From: Linanthus parryae
Taxonomy: Eukaryota > Streptophyta > Magnoliopsida > Ericales > Polemoniaceae
Reading direction: 5' to 3'
DNA length: 64,000 nt
NCBI GenBank assembly: GCA_023055425.1
Contig: JALGPY010000003.1
Coordinates: 49,771,891 to 49,835,890, forward strand
Shown here: positions 11,975 to 24,222 of the stretch, one piece after another
How positions within the stretch are numbered: the stretch's first letter is position 1
Layout: every line of letters begins with the position of its first letter
Program-made: the position numbers and the translations under genes
Notes under the pieces: generated by a model
Told to the model about the DNA's origin: nothing
What the model saw: only the letters and a program-made list of their open reading frames with translations
Database searches by the model: none

Positions 11975-11986
11975 TGGTATCAGAGC
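11975..11986 (+). promoter_or_regulatory. tRNA primer binding site (initiator Met)
   Basis: TGGTATCAGAGC, two bases after the left LTR, is complementary to the 3' end of initiator methionine tRNA, the usual minus-strand primer of plant LTR retrotransposons. Confidence 0.9.
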
Positions 11987-12303
11987 ATTATAACTGTCTT
12001 CGGACGTCTGGGTCGTGGCTACAGACATGAGCATTATAAATGTCTTCGGACGTCTGGGCCGTGGCTACAGACATGGGCTTTATAACTGTCTTCGGACGTC
12101 TGGGCCGTGGCTACAGACATGAACATTATAACTATCTTCGGACGTCTGGGTCGTGGCTACAGACATGAACATTATAACTGTCTTCGGACGTCTGGGCCGT
12201 GGCTACAGACATGAGCATTATAACTGTCTTCGTACGTCTGGGCCGTGGCTACAGACATGACTACTATAATCCTCTTCGGACGTTTGGGTCGTGGCTACAG
12301 ACA
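11986..12303 (+). repeat. Tandem array, seven copies of a 45-bp unit
   Basis: Each unit carries TATAACTGTCTTCGGACGTC followed by a GGGYCGTGGCTACAGACATG block. Seven copies with a few substitutions occupy more than half of the internal region and begin directly at the primer site. Confidence 0.9.
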
Positions 12304-12559
12304 CATGTATGGTTAATGGCCATCCTAGATATGATATATATGAACTAATATCATGATTACGAACTAGAAGACTTGCTAAGAGGTGGACAGAGAACACCAA
12401 TGACATGAAGACTAAAGGGACATTCGAAAAATAGTAAATTGAGACTACGTCTGAAACTTAAGAGCAACTCACGGAAGTGAGGAAAACAAGTCGATGTTAG
12501 AAGAACTAAAGAATAGTACGAGATCTTCGGGGACGAAGATTCTTTTAAGGGTGGTAGAA

Positions 12560-15500
12560 TGTAACACCCGCAAATTTTATAGGAGGTTTAAAATAATATA
12601 TTAAATCCTTAAGGTTAAAATGTGTTTTTTTTTCAATTTTCAATACATTTCGGTATCTCACAGAGAAGAGGTTGATGAATAAAGAGGGTTCAGTTGAAAA
12701 TACTATAACCTATGGGTAGGCTTTGTATTTTTACAAAAGAAAAAGAAATTAAATCAAAAGATGCCCTTAAGATATCTAAAATTACATTTAAACCCCCTAT
12801 GAGTTGTCAAAATTTTAAACCATCTTGTGACACCTCACCATTGTGAGGTGGCACTCTTCAGACACTCTAGGCTGTATATTTGTATTGCCGTAATTTGGAA
12901 TAAAAAAAAGGGGGGTTTGCAGGGAGAAACACAACTAAGAACTCTTCCCCTTTCTTCTAGAACGCTCACGGTTAGAACCCCTCATTTTATAGCTTCTGTG
13001 TTCCTGCTTTTGAAGGCAACAATAGAGGCAAAGCTTGGGAAAAAAATTCTCTTCTTCATCCCCTGAAATCTCCAACCGGTGTATGTCCATGTCAAAGAAA
13101 CTCAGATCTCACATCTTTGCGACAAGAAACATCAAGAATTGCAGCTTCGAATTACCCTCTCCGAACTTCCCGAACTCTGCCCTTCAGCCGTTTCGGGTAG
13201 CTGCAACCTCCATTGGGTATGCGTCTCACTCTCTCTCCGTCTCTCTCTGGAAACTCTGCAATTTTGTGGCTGCAGCAACACAAATTCTAATGAAACTGGT
13301 GATTGAGTGGTTTTGTTTTGGTTTAATCTAGTACTGTTTTCTTGGAGAACACATGTTAGGGCTAGTTTTGCTTACTAGCTTCAGTAATTGTTGGTTACAA
13401 ATGATTCTGGAAGTCCTCTTTTTGGAAGTGAAAGACCACATAAAGGAACTTCCATAAGCCTCTGCTCAAAGTTGCAAAGACTTCATATGGGTATGTTGTG
13501 AAATTAATCATAAACATCAGCTGAAAATGTTAAATGTGAAAGTAATAGCCTAAACAAATTAAAGACTAGTTTCTTTCAAGGATGTGTTACTAGTGGTGGG
13601 TATTCTTGAGGCTGTGATAAAAGTTTTGGTAGAGCCAGTGATTCAACTACGACGGTGCTTCGATCTTGACGTGGCAACGCCTAGGGAGTCTTGTCTCCTT
13701 TGTTCAGTTGCTGCCATGGGGAGGTTACATATATGTGTGTGTGTGTGTATATATTTTTGGGTTCCTTCATAAATCTGAGCCTCCCCTACAAACTCCAAGA
13801 ACACTTAAAATCTCTCACTAATGGCATATACTCATGCACTTTGTTTGTCACATTCTGAGTTAGAATCATTAGGCTTGAATTAAAATGTATTTCATGTTCA
13901 TGTAATTAGTTGTTTTCTCCTACATGAAATCCCCATGTGCCCAATTTCTGAAAACAGTACTGAAGGATTATGAGGTTGGGGTTTGTAGTGATGAAAAATT
14001 ATGTAGAATGTGTCAGGGGATTGGACTTGATTATTGGGTATAGTTATTGTACTAAGTTTGAAGATTGGGTAACGCTTTTCCAACCACAGAGAGTGAATCT
14101 CTTGAAAATATAAGTTCTAACCATAAGGTAAGTTGCTTGAAATGAAAACTAAATTAATCAGGTAATCTCCTTCTTGAACAAGGCCATTATTGATTATTTA
14201 TGATGCTAATGGGTTAGCATAATCTTTAAGTATGGTGATAGTATATTCAGAAGTACTTTACTTTCAAAAAATTATTAAAGTTGAAAGCAGATAAAAATTG
14301 TTGTTAACGGACGTTTGTAATATATTTAATCTAGCTATAAAAGTAAGCTAGTAACACTCTGGCTTCCTAGAATGCTGTTAGAGGGTATTCTGATAGGTTC
14401 TATGATGAATAAAAAATCAATGGGAAACATTATTTGGATGGGTAGATATAAAATACATCTGGAAGGAACTATAAATTGGGTCTAGGGCATTGTTTGAACA
14501 TGTCAAGTACAATATGCAGTGAAGATAGTTCAAGTTACCTAACAAATAACATAATCTTTTATAAGAAAGTCCCCTAGATAGATTTAGACATTTGGTGGAT
14601 TAAAATTTAAAGATATTCCGACTGCGACCTTTTGGGCTGATCTGATGATGTGGGTAATAAAATTAGTGTCTCGGGGTTATATGCATGTCCTACACGGATA
14701 TTTGGACTCTCTGTTAGGTTATCTTTAAGTTATAGTTGATTTAGTCAAATGTTTGGGGGTCACTTTATTTTGGACTAATTTGTGACTCAATGGAATTAGA
14801 GACCAATAAACTGAGTGTCTGCAAAAGTTTTATGCCATAATAGTCTTCTCGAACTACCCTGTTGGGACAATGAGCTCAACCAGGACTCTAATATTATGAA
14901 CAAGGGTAAAACAGTAACTCTGTGACTTGAGAGTTCTTTGCGAAAGATTCTCATAATGACATTCCAGGACTAAGGGTCAAGTTACGCTAAATTTGATCTT
15001 CCCGGAACCCTTGTTTGCTTCACCAGTCTAAGAAGGGTAAATTAGCGAATTCACAATTCCCTCAATCATACACCCAAAACATGATGCATAACATGACTGC
15101 ATGTCTCTATAACACATTCGTAACATTTAGAGACGGTTTGGGTTGAAGTTAACTAAAAGTAAACCGTAGGGGCTTACCTGCAGGGTCTTAAGTGCAACTA
15201 AGTGGAAGTTCATTATTCCAAACCTGAGTAAGTCTAGGAAGTATAGAGATCATCTTAGTATATTGATAGACCCATGTGAGCGTAAGTGGAGGGTTCAGGC
15301 ACAGTCAGTGACTGTACTAAAGAGACACGGTTATCATGGCAAGAGAGTATATTGTAATAGGTACTCAGTGTCACATAAGCATAATGCATTCTTCCTCACT
15401 TAGATGAAAAGTGTTAATAGCATATATATTTAGATTATGTAGTGGTTGCTGGAATATGGAATTAGTTCCGCTGATCGGAGAACTAGGTTGTATATCAGGT

Positions 15501-15774
15501 GAGAACGTAAAAACCTGGGAATATAGTAAGCCACTTAGGAGTCTACGTCAAGACACTACAAATCATACAAATAATAGAAGAAAGTTTTAGTTAAATTTCA
15601 GTTTCTTTAGTTTTGTCTTGTAACATAACCAACAAGGTTTGACTCCTTGCTGGGGGGCAATTATGTTCCCTAGCGGAGGGCACTCCCGTGAGTCTGGGGA
15701 TCTTATGGTAGATTTCCCAACTCTGAGGGGTGGGGTGTTACACATTTTCCTTGTTAAATAAGGGGAGTGTTAAA
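12560..15774 (+). repeat. Right LTR of the giant-LTR element
   Basis: 3,215 bp. It matches the left LTR with about twenty substitutions found by eye. It lacks about 57 bp that are present in the left LTR at about 10905-10962 (gap near 14764). Confidence 0.9.
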
Positions 15775-16752
15775 TCCTTGCTTTGTGGGTACACAAGCGT
15801 TTTCTAAATTTCGCTCCTCCCCCCAAGTTGGAGCGATGAAAACGGTGTCCTCGACACGACGGTGGTATGATATAATGGTAGTGGAAATACATAAGGTCCT
15901 TTTGTGTTGTATGGCGACATGGAGTGTGAGTATGAATTTCGTCCTTATGCTACGAAGAGACGGACCTTCCGTTACCACTTCACGCATTACCTCATCTATA
16001 ATCATAAGGACACATGGGCCTTTATTAAGAAATATGGCGTGGATCCGTTCTTGTGTTGGTGCACGCGGGGGTTACTTCATGAGCTTACATATCTCGGAGA
16101 TCAGGTACACACTTATCATGTTCTAGAGGTACATTATGATCATTTTCGCATTCCCACCCAATTTGGCTTTGTTCAAACTGCTCCAAGGACTTGGACGGAG
16201 ACCGAGAAGTCAGGGTATTATGGGAGGCGTTCTCGTAGTGTTGCGTTAGTGAATATTTGGAGGTCTCACTATCCGTTTACTACGTCTGCTTGAACGCGGA
16301 GGAGAAAGGTTATCGCGAACTGGGTTTTCCTTCTGGAAGACGCAACTTTTGATGAATTCGGAGTTCTCTTCTTTGCTTTCCATGAGCATGGGCCCGAGTC
16401 TCCTCGATTCATTGGGCCTAGCTCTCTTGGTAAAGAGGATTAAGGCTTTTATTCCTTGCTCGAAAAGGAGCACATCTTGTGCGGCAACTTGCTTTTGGAC
16501 GAGGATGCTACAACGGTCAGGGGAGGGTTCGAGGAGATGTGCGAGCTGCCAAGATTGGTTAATGTATGCTGCGCTGGTTTGGTTATGGCGATCGAGGTCT
16601 TGAGATGCGGGATTGCCTTAGTCTCCCCTCTTTTGATGCGTCGCATTTGGCGCTTGTAAATCCTATGGATCACTCGGTGGTCGAGGTTGCAACACCACCC
16701 AAATCGCACGGCCGTCCGGGCCGCACGTTTGGAGAGATGTCTCCGCCCGAGG
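15775..16752 (+). pseudogene. Decayed antisense plant-mobile-domain-like gene, part 2
   Basis: Continues part 1 after the retrotransposon. ALWVHKRFLNFAPPP aligns with the TMWVFERWPSYAPTP block of the intact gene. EFRPYATKRRTFRYHFTHYL corresponds to EFTARPYATRVENVRWFPNL, and FLCWCTRGLLHEL corresponds to FFCWCLRGSLPAL. IPTQFGFVQTAPRTW matches VSPQFGFDAVAPSIW. Stops and frameshifts are frequent. It ends at SPPE, where a solo LTR interrupts it; the frame resumes with VIMCEMNKYH at 19744. Confidence 0.7.
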
Positions 16753-18982
16753 TGATGAACCTCATTGGGAACGGATAAGGATCGTCGGTTCACAGTCAGT
16801 ACAACCATCGAACGTCCAAATTTTAATTTATTATACAATCAAGATACACCAGTGACATTGTTTGAAAAGTACGAGTACATTAATTACAGTGAAAATTACT
16901 AGATGATGTACTAAACAGCCTGATACTCTAGCCATCCGTGTCGTGAACGTCCCCCACCTTGGCATATGACCTGCGGTTTTAAAATGGCAAAAGTCGACGC
17001 AGTTTTTTTTTTACAGAAAATGATCAGCAAACGGCTGAGTAAGTTAACACCCATAGCACGTAAACAGATTATGAGGCATGACAGGAATAACAAATTCGCT
17101 AATAAATATCAGAAATATAACATTCTTGTCGTTCGTTGTGTCAAACTTTGTATCGATTTCAGATTTCGTATATCCAACCTCAATGATGTGGACCATCTTG
17201 GGGAATCACAGTTAATAGTATTTCGCAATATCACTTTAAATATCAAGATGATTGTTTTCATTTTTCTCAATGATAAGATAATCGAGTCCAGGAGTTCATT
17301 TTACTAACTAGTTGATACGGGGCGTGACCATATCCAATCCACATCCACTATCTCAAAAGTGCAAGAGCACTGCCATAACCATAACTCAATCACAGGAGGT
17401 TCGCATCATAGCGCCTCATAACCATATCATAACCCATCTCAATCACAATCTCAATAAAAATCTGACAAGTATCGTATCAGGGATATGGCACAAACCCACG
17501 CACAACAGCTTTCACTTTACGTCATTACGACTTTTGCTTCGTACAATATTACAAGATGTAAATCGGGAGCTCCAAGTAAAACCGGTGTGGCACATTCATA
17601 ACATTTGATATATGAGAAATATTTGTAATTGAGCAATATGTGAGCGGTGTGCTCCTTTTGATAATCGTGGCCCGTGAACTAGATAATCACGGCCTAATTT
17701 TGGTAGTCGTAATTGGAACGGTACTTTCTCAATTTCACAATTGAATTTAGATGTTCTTCTTTCGGATTCTTATTTAGATTTGGATATCAATTTCATGCAA
17801 TATTTCCAAAGAAGAGTTTTTCAAAAGCAAGTAAACAACTCAAATAGAACATGTATAGTAGTAGTTGTCAAATAACACACGCGATACGCGAAAGAATGAA
17901 AGGCACACGAGGCTAGGCATATTAACTTACCTCTAATCGAAACGTCGAATAGCTCGAAAGAGTCCTCATGGATGTAGTCCTTGTTTATGAACTCTTTGCC
18001 TACAAGTTTATACTTCCTAATCAATATATGTCCAACCAAATTTCTTTTTCTTTAATATCTAAGCATTTATTTTTATTTATTTATTTATTTTGTAGAAAAA
18101 AATGTCAATTCTATTATGATTTAGCCCCCAATCATATAAATATTATATTACCATCCCTTTTTAAATAAAACAATCATTTTAAAAATTAGTTATTTTATTG
18201 CTTTCTCATAAATACCTAAACATACATCTTTTAATTATTTTGAAGAGAGAAAATATAATTATTTAAATCATAACCCAACCAATCTATAAATAAACCCTTT
18301 TAATTTATTAAGTCGTTATCTTTCCAAAAATCTCAACAAATGTATTTTAGCTCACAATCTTGTAATAAAGAGTCTACAATTATAATGTGATAACATAACT
18401 AAATTTTCATAAACACTCTCTTATCAAATTATTTAACAAGAGTATTATGAAATAGAAATTCTAGATAATCAATTTAGGTTATTTAATTAATATAAATAAA
18501 TTTCAGGTTGTTTATATAACCATGAGCTCCCCTAAGCTTTGTAGATACTTCAATTAGTTACCCCTCTTTGTCCATTAATAGTTTCTGAATTCTCCCTAAA
18601 TACCCCCATGTTCATTTTAAGTACAAAATCACCCCTTCATCATCTTCCTCAACTTTCTTCAATCTCAACCCATGAATCTTGTTATTAGTTGATACCCCTT
18701 CAATTTCAATGATATATAACTCAAATTCAAGTTAAAACATTCGGATTTGTGCCAAAAATTATTGTGATCGGTTACCGAATCACCAAGAACACAAGGGGCG
18801 GCTATGGGTCGTCGGAATCGGACCTCCATAGGTTCGGTCGGGCCCGTAGGAAGGCCGGGGAGTCGCCGGAAGAGGCGGAGGGGCACGGGGCGCTGAGCTC
18901 CCTTCGGGTCGGCCTTCGGGTCTGCTTCGGCGGTGGCCCTAGGCCGCCGCTGCTCCTGCTGCTGTCTTGGTCGCAGAGAACT

Positions 18983-19045
<63 letters not shown>

Positions 19046-19739
19046 AAGGCATAGGGAGAGAGATCAGGTGGCGACGGTGGTGTTCCCGTCGAATCTGGGT
19101 CGGCAATGGTGGTGGCCTTTGGCCGCTGCTGTTGCTGCTCCTGGTGTTGTTTCGCCGAACACAACAGAGAAGAGAGGGAGGGAGAGAGAGAGAGAGAGGG
19201 GCAGAGAGTGAGAGGGAGAGACGAGGGTGGTGCTGGTGGCGTTGATGGTGAGGGTGGCGATGGTGAGGGTGGTTCAGTACACTGGGAGGAAGAGGGAGGT
19301 TGGGTGAGATTAAATAATGGTAGAGAATTTAGGTGTCCACCTAGACTAGGTCAATTGGTCAAGTCAAATGGCCAATAGCTAGAAAGTCTTGGTCAATTGG
19401 CCAATAGGAAACTTAGGGAAACTTATATGGTGCTCCGGGAGTACACTTAGCTAGGTAGAAATTGTTAGATGTCTTGGGTAGTACCACAACTAGGTGAAAA
19501 ACTATAGTATACTTTTGTAGCATCAAAACTAAGGTTTTAAATCTTTTTATTTAATTATATTCTTTAGGATAGTTTTAAGAAATTATATTGTTACCTTTAC
19601 TAGATATAAAATTATATTATCACCAAAATATATCGGAGAAATATACTATCTCAAATCAACCTGACTATTTTAGAGACTCGTAATCGAACTTATGGGTCAA
19701 ATTACTATTTTACCCCTGTTACAAAAACAGGGTTTTACA
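16753..19739 (-). mobile_element. Solo LTR, about 3.0 kb, in the decayed gene
   Basis: On the minus strand it starts TGTAAAACCCTG (19739 downward) and ends ..GGTTCATCA at 16753. GAGG/GAGGT flanks both sides (16749-16753, 19740-19744), and removing it rejoins the surrounding reading frame. The start resembles Ty3/gypsy LTRs that open TGTAACACCC. No primer site, polypurine tract or coding region is seen, so a solo LTR left by recombination is the simplest reading. Confidence 0.7.
18981..19043 (+). repeat. (GA)n microsatellite
   Basis: About 60 bp of GA dinucleotides, with a second impure GA-rich run near 19165-19220, inside the solo LTR. The apparent poly-Ser/Leu reading frame here is a product of the repeat. 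Confidence 0.9.
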
Positions 19740-20340
19740 GAGGTAATCATGTGTGAGATGAATAAGTATCATTGCGCGCTTGTTGGTGATCCTTATGCTG
19801 TTGAGGAGACCACATTTGAAGAGGCCCCTGCGAGGGAGGCTCGATATGACGCCAAGCCGCGTCCAAACAGAAGAAAAATGTGTGCCGACGGGCCTTCATC
19901 AAGGATATACTCTTCAACGGAGGCTAATCGTTTACAAAGGAGAAGGATGCCATCACATTACCTTCCCAGAGCGCTGCCGAGGATGTCACCGAGGAAGTGA
20001 ATCGAGCTCTAGGTTCGCTTTTCTTTTCGTTTAGTTTTCTTCTTTTGCATTCTCTGTGCGGGTGTTTCTCTTTTCTCATGGTTGTGGTATTCCAGGGTTA
20101 TCTTATTTTTCATTGGACAAGGATTTGCAGGAGAAGCCTCTGGTTTTAAATGAGGAGGAACTTGCAGAGTGGGAACACCGCGCTTTTAAGGAGTCTGTCC
20201 AAGATGAGAAAGCACGAAAGAGGCGATTTGCAAAAGAGCATCGCGATACAGAGGAAGCCCTTTGTAGAAGTCTAGGCGGGAAATCAGGAAATCAAGTAGT
20301 TGATGATGATTTGGAGGAACAAATAGGAATAGCCAAACAC
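19740..20340 (+). pseudogene. Decayed antisense plant-mobile-domain-like gene, part 3
   Basis: The reading frame restored across the solo LTR gives VIMCEMNKYHCALVGDPYAV and an acidic/basic stretch. A candidate intron (about 20013-20094, ending TATTCCAG) follows. Next comes a Glu/Arg-rich stretch (ELAEWEHRAFKESVQDE, then RKRRFAKEHRDTEEA), similar in composition and position to exon 3 of the intact gene. It is interrupted at DLEEQ by a solo LTR. The match to the intact gene is by position and composition rather than by clear residue identity. Confidence 0.5.
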
Positions 20341-21754
20341 TGTTGGGTTATGTAACGGATTGCGCAACAGGATTTAAACAAATAAGATCCGCACAAGACC
20401 CACCAAAGATCACATGAAGAGAACTCATAATGATAGTGAAGGTTCAAGTAATGATTACCTTGTTTGTCTCCTATGATGATTTCAAACGCAAAATTGTGTT
20501 CGCGCCTCTATGGCTAGTCCACGCCTAGGATGAAGAAGTAGATTCCTTCACACCTTTGTGCTAGCAACCGATATAGGAAGGAATAATAAGATCACACAAC
20601 GGAGACCAAAAGAGGGGCTCGGTCACTCCTTTTGGCCGACGGGGTAGAGGGGGCGGACTGGGTCGGTTCGACCCTTGTCTTGCTCTCTCTCCTTACTTTT
20701 TCTCTCCTTCTCAATGTATGTTATGATCATTAGTTATAAGAAAGCTAGGAGTGTCCTTTATATAGTCCAACAACTCCTTGTTAACTGTATAAAGGCCCCT
20801 ATCCTAATCCTGTCCATACACGGATTAGTCCAACTTGCAAATTAGTCCTACTAAGTTTGCAAGTAGCTGCATATTGATCCTTCCATTAATTAATCATATT
20901 AATTAATTCCCAAGTCTAGTTATATCCTTACGACGTGTGAACCCAGGTTTCTACATAGTTGGTAATAACATGTATTAACGCGGAGCGGTGTCTAGCAACA
21001 CATCCATGCCACCCAACTAATAGAAATAGTCATTACTTTGACAAACCTTGTGCAAGTATTGTCTCATCCCTTTGTCTCTACATCCGGATTGGACATGAGA
21101 CATACAAGTCACACTCGTATATCCAATCCATAATTTCTCGATCCTAGGAATAGTCTTATTCATGCAGATAACATCAATATCCTATATTGATTTATGTGAG
21201 TCTGGTTAGACATTCTATAAGCACCATCCATCGAGTGGTCGTGGATCTTTGCTCCCATTATGTAGGAGGGACAAATTCTATCTACGTCACTACCATCTCT
21301 AAACTTGCTTTCTTATTGTATCCGACAAACGCCTTTAACTACCCAGTTACGGTGTAGTGTTTGACGATGACAAGACACAAAATTCCACAACTAGAGGATC
21401 TAGTGACTTGAAGTCTAAGGATGACAATACCGTTGTCACTACGAGAAGCACTTGTGACTTTATATAACTTGTATGTAGCCTTCTCGTTGTGGATCAATCC
21501 AGTATGCTATTACTCCTAATGCATACCCATGTGTTGGATCGTGATATCTCCATATCAATCCAACCCCATAATAGTCTATAGATGATCGTCATGTTAAAAA
21601 GTATAATTGACTAGGGATATTTAAGATAAACAAACACATTTGTAATCAAAGGACTTCATTATATTAAATATATCCATAAATAATACAATGAATGTTTCTA
21701 GCCAAAAACATTGTTCATACTAAAAAGATTGCATGTAGGGCATCTATTCCAACA
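20341..21754 (-). mobile_element. Solo LTR, Angela/Tork-like Copia, minus orientation
   Basis: 1,414 bp, read on minus as TGTTGGAATAGATGCCCTA to ..AACCCAACA, with 5-bp duplications AACAC (20336-20340, 21755-21759). A related copy in the opposite orientation lies at 25652-27037. The opening TGTTGGRAATAGATGCCCTA resembles LTRs of Angela-type Copia elements; that assignment is from memory of the family. Confidence 0.85.
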
Positions 21755-21759
21755 AACAC

Positions 21760-22960
21760 AAGATTTGGAGGAACAAGAGGAAGCGTGTATTTGGAAAATT
21801 TTGAGGGAGGTGTTAGGGGATCCGGACAAGGGCGAACCGTTTGATTTTGCTACGGAGTATTGATAAGTAATCTTGGATGCCCTTCAACGCCGAAGGTCAG
21901 CTCAGTCTCTTCTCTAGGGAATGGCTGACATTGTAGACGAGCGGTCGGCTGATGCGAGAATGGTCACACTAACTGTCTTTATGCGCGCTTATTCTGTAGC
22001 CCCATGAGGTAACAATATGCCGCGTGAAGGCCCATTGTATCCGCTGTTTGTTTATGTGTTTGAAGAAAGTGGGGATTCAGAAGATGATGATCCCCTCGTC
22101 CAGACTAGATTTCAAAAAAGGGCAACGCCGTAAGCTAGGCCTGACATGGGAGTGGGGAGTCCCGAAAAGATGCAACTTCCACCGTCGCTGACGAAGTATT
22201 AGAGAAAGGGGCGAGTCCTTCAGCTCCTCAAGAATATGCTAATATGCGTGAAGAGTCTCCTATCCATGGCACGCCTTCTCCTGATGCTGTAAATCAACAA
22301 GTTCCTTTGATTGAAATGTCCGGGAGCGATTTGGGGCGTCTACTAATGTCTCAGCAGAGTCCCTCTTCCCACCTCCCGATGCTCAATAGGAAGTTGGGAA
22401 TAAGAGTGCAAGTGGTATTTTTACTAGTGGTGATGGCGTTTCCTCGGAGCACGATGGTCGAGAAGCTGTTGTGGATGCTAAGCTTTCTCCGATCACGGTT
22501 CCGCATATGCAGGATATTTTGCAAGGAATTCTCTTTAAGCGGAAGAATTGCGCATGGCTACTGAGAGTTAGGCTCTCGCAACCTATAACGTTTTTGCGTA
22601 TCTTAGAGATTCCAGTCATCGCGAGGTCGTCAATTCTTCGCACGTTTGCTGACCTTCTGGAGCTACTTGTCGAGGTAACCCTTTGAGGATTATCTTTTGA
22701 AAAGACCGAGGCTTTTTGTTCTCAAGTAACGGAGAGTAGACGTGGCACGGGTGACGCTGTGGATCTCGGCTGATGCGCTCGATTGGAAGAGGCTTGTCAC
22801 TTTTTTCGGGTGAAACTGTTGATGAAGACTTTAGGCGCGACTGCTGCTCAGTTGCAACATATTAAGGCCAAGGTTGCGCTATTACATCAAGAGCTCGCAG
22901 TGCTGGAAGGGCAGCGCGCTGCTATGGCAAAGTGAATGGAGGCCCTTCAAAATGAGATAG
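21760..22960 (+). pseudogene. Decayed antisense plant-mobile-domain-like gene, part 4
   Basis: After the solo LTR the sequence continues with DLEEQEEA, then KILREVLGDPDKGEPFDFA, and a run of Ser/Pro/Glu-rich fragments split by many stops. At 22810-22935 there is a Gln/Lys/Ala-rich stretch resembling the C-terminal coiled coil of the intact gene (58930-59070). The frame is heavily eroded and individual exons cannot be set. Confidence 0.45.
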
Positions 22961-24222
22961 CGACAGCGGCAACGGTTGGATCAGGAGTCTCTAAATAAAT
23001 TCTTAATCCGTCAAAGCCTTTCCCCATGGGTTTGCTGATATATGTTTTTACAGAGTGCTTCGCACAGTTGAAGAGAATGCCTTTGAATTTTATTTTTCTC
23101 ATACTGCTTGTTTTTCTCCGAAGTGGACTAATAAATGCTCGGTAGTTGTTTGCTTTTCTTCGTAAAGTACGAGGAGTACCTGACTTGGACACGTGTCCTT
23201 TGGAGTTATTGTTTCGATCGATTGAGCTTCAGTCGATAACTGTGGCCCTTTTTAATGGCTGAATTAATTCGTCCGCCTTTATTGCCTCGCTTATCCCCTT
23301 AAATTCATGTGGTTCAAGCTAATTTTCCTTAATTGATGGGGTTGTTTGCTTCGAAGTCCGGCGATTGAGGTTCCCCATGCTTTGATGGTTTGGCTATAAA
23401 TTGGTGAGTTGGTAATTTCATTTTTCTCAATCCCTTGTACCACTTGAGTGCTTTCTTTATCTTTTTTCTTCCTTTAAACATTCATCTTTAGAGATGATTT
23501 TCCAGCATAGACGAGAGTTTGTGATGAGGGGCAACATTTTGTTGTTGCTTATTTCTTTGATGGATTCAAGAGAAGAAATATTAGTAGTTTTGTTTCTTGA
23601 ATCCTCCAACAATGTAGACGAAGCCGGACTGGACCTTCCGGCCACGATTTTCGATATTCTTCTCTGGGTGGGGGAGATTGGCGGAGGTGATGGTGCTGTT
23701 CGTGAATCCTTTTTTTTCATCTAATGAATCCACCAAATGCAGGTTGCTAGCGTGGTGTTGGATTTTCGGAATCCAACATCTCGTTGTACTCAGCCGGAGG
23801 AGCGACCACCTTTTGCAATTTTCTTTGGTTGCTAGTGTGGTGTTGGATGCTCGCAGAGACTTAGATCTGCAGCGAATGGAGGTACCAATTTCACAACCTG
23901 CAAAGGCTGCGAAGTCGGGCGCGACTATTGGAAGGAGGTAAGACGGATGCGCTTATCCATATGCTTCAAATCCATTGAATGTTGTGAGAACGATTATGAC
24001 AATAGACACATGTCTTACTGACTGCCAAGACTGTTAAGTCTGGTGCCACCTTCAAGGAAAGGAAGGAGCTCCGAGTGGTTCAAGGCCGTTTTCGTTGTTC
24101 AAGCCACTGGATGCGACTTTTCTTTGGAAACACGTTGTGGCGAATACTTTTCTTTACAGTTGACGCCCACTGGCTCCAAAACCCTGCAAGAAATTAATGA
24201 AAACCTTGTAGTTTGTTGTGAA
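22961..24222 (+). other. Spacer of the old Tat-like remnant, with possible small transcription unit
   Basis: A TATAAA at 23395-23400 lies about 430 bp beyond the decayed gene. The intact element also has a TATATAAA about 430 bp beyond its gene (59525). A reading frame at 23494-23724 and a stretch after a possible acceptor (ATGCAG, near 23742) may be remains of a second small gene. No protein family is recognised. Confidence 0.35.

Larger units (their letters stand above)
8701..15774 (+). mobile_element. Young non-autonomous LTR element with giant LTRs and a tiny internal region
   Basis: The LTRs at 8701-11972 and 12560-15774 are nearly identical and begin TGTAACACCCGC. Target duplications TCCTT lie at 8696-8700 and 15775-15779. 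An initiator-Met tRNA primer site (TGGTATCAGAGC, 11975-11986) follows the left LTR, and a purine-rich tract (AAGGGTGGTAGAA) precedes the right one. The 587-bp internal region has no coding capacity. Removing the element restores the interrupted reading frame (RFL then ALWVHKR, against FLTMWVFER in the intact homologue). The LTR start and primer site are typical of Ty3/gypsy, possibly the Tekay/Del group, but there is no pol to confirm it. Confidence 0.9.

Noticed and set aside
18749..19378. Reading frames on both strands rich in Ser/Leu or Arg/Glu
   Set aside because: They are produced by the (GA)n microsatellite in a solo LTR.
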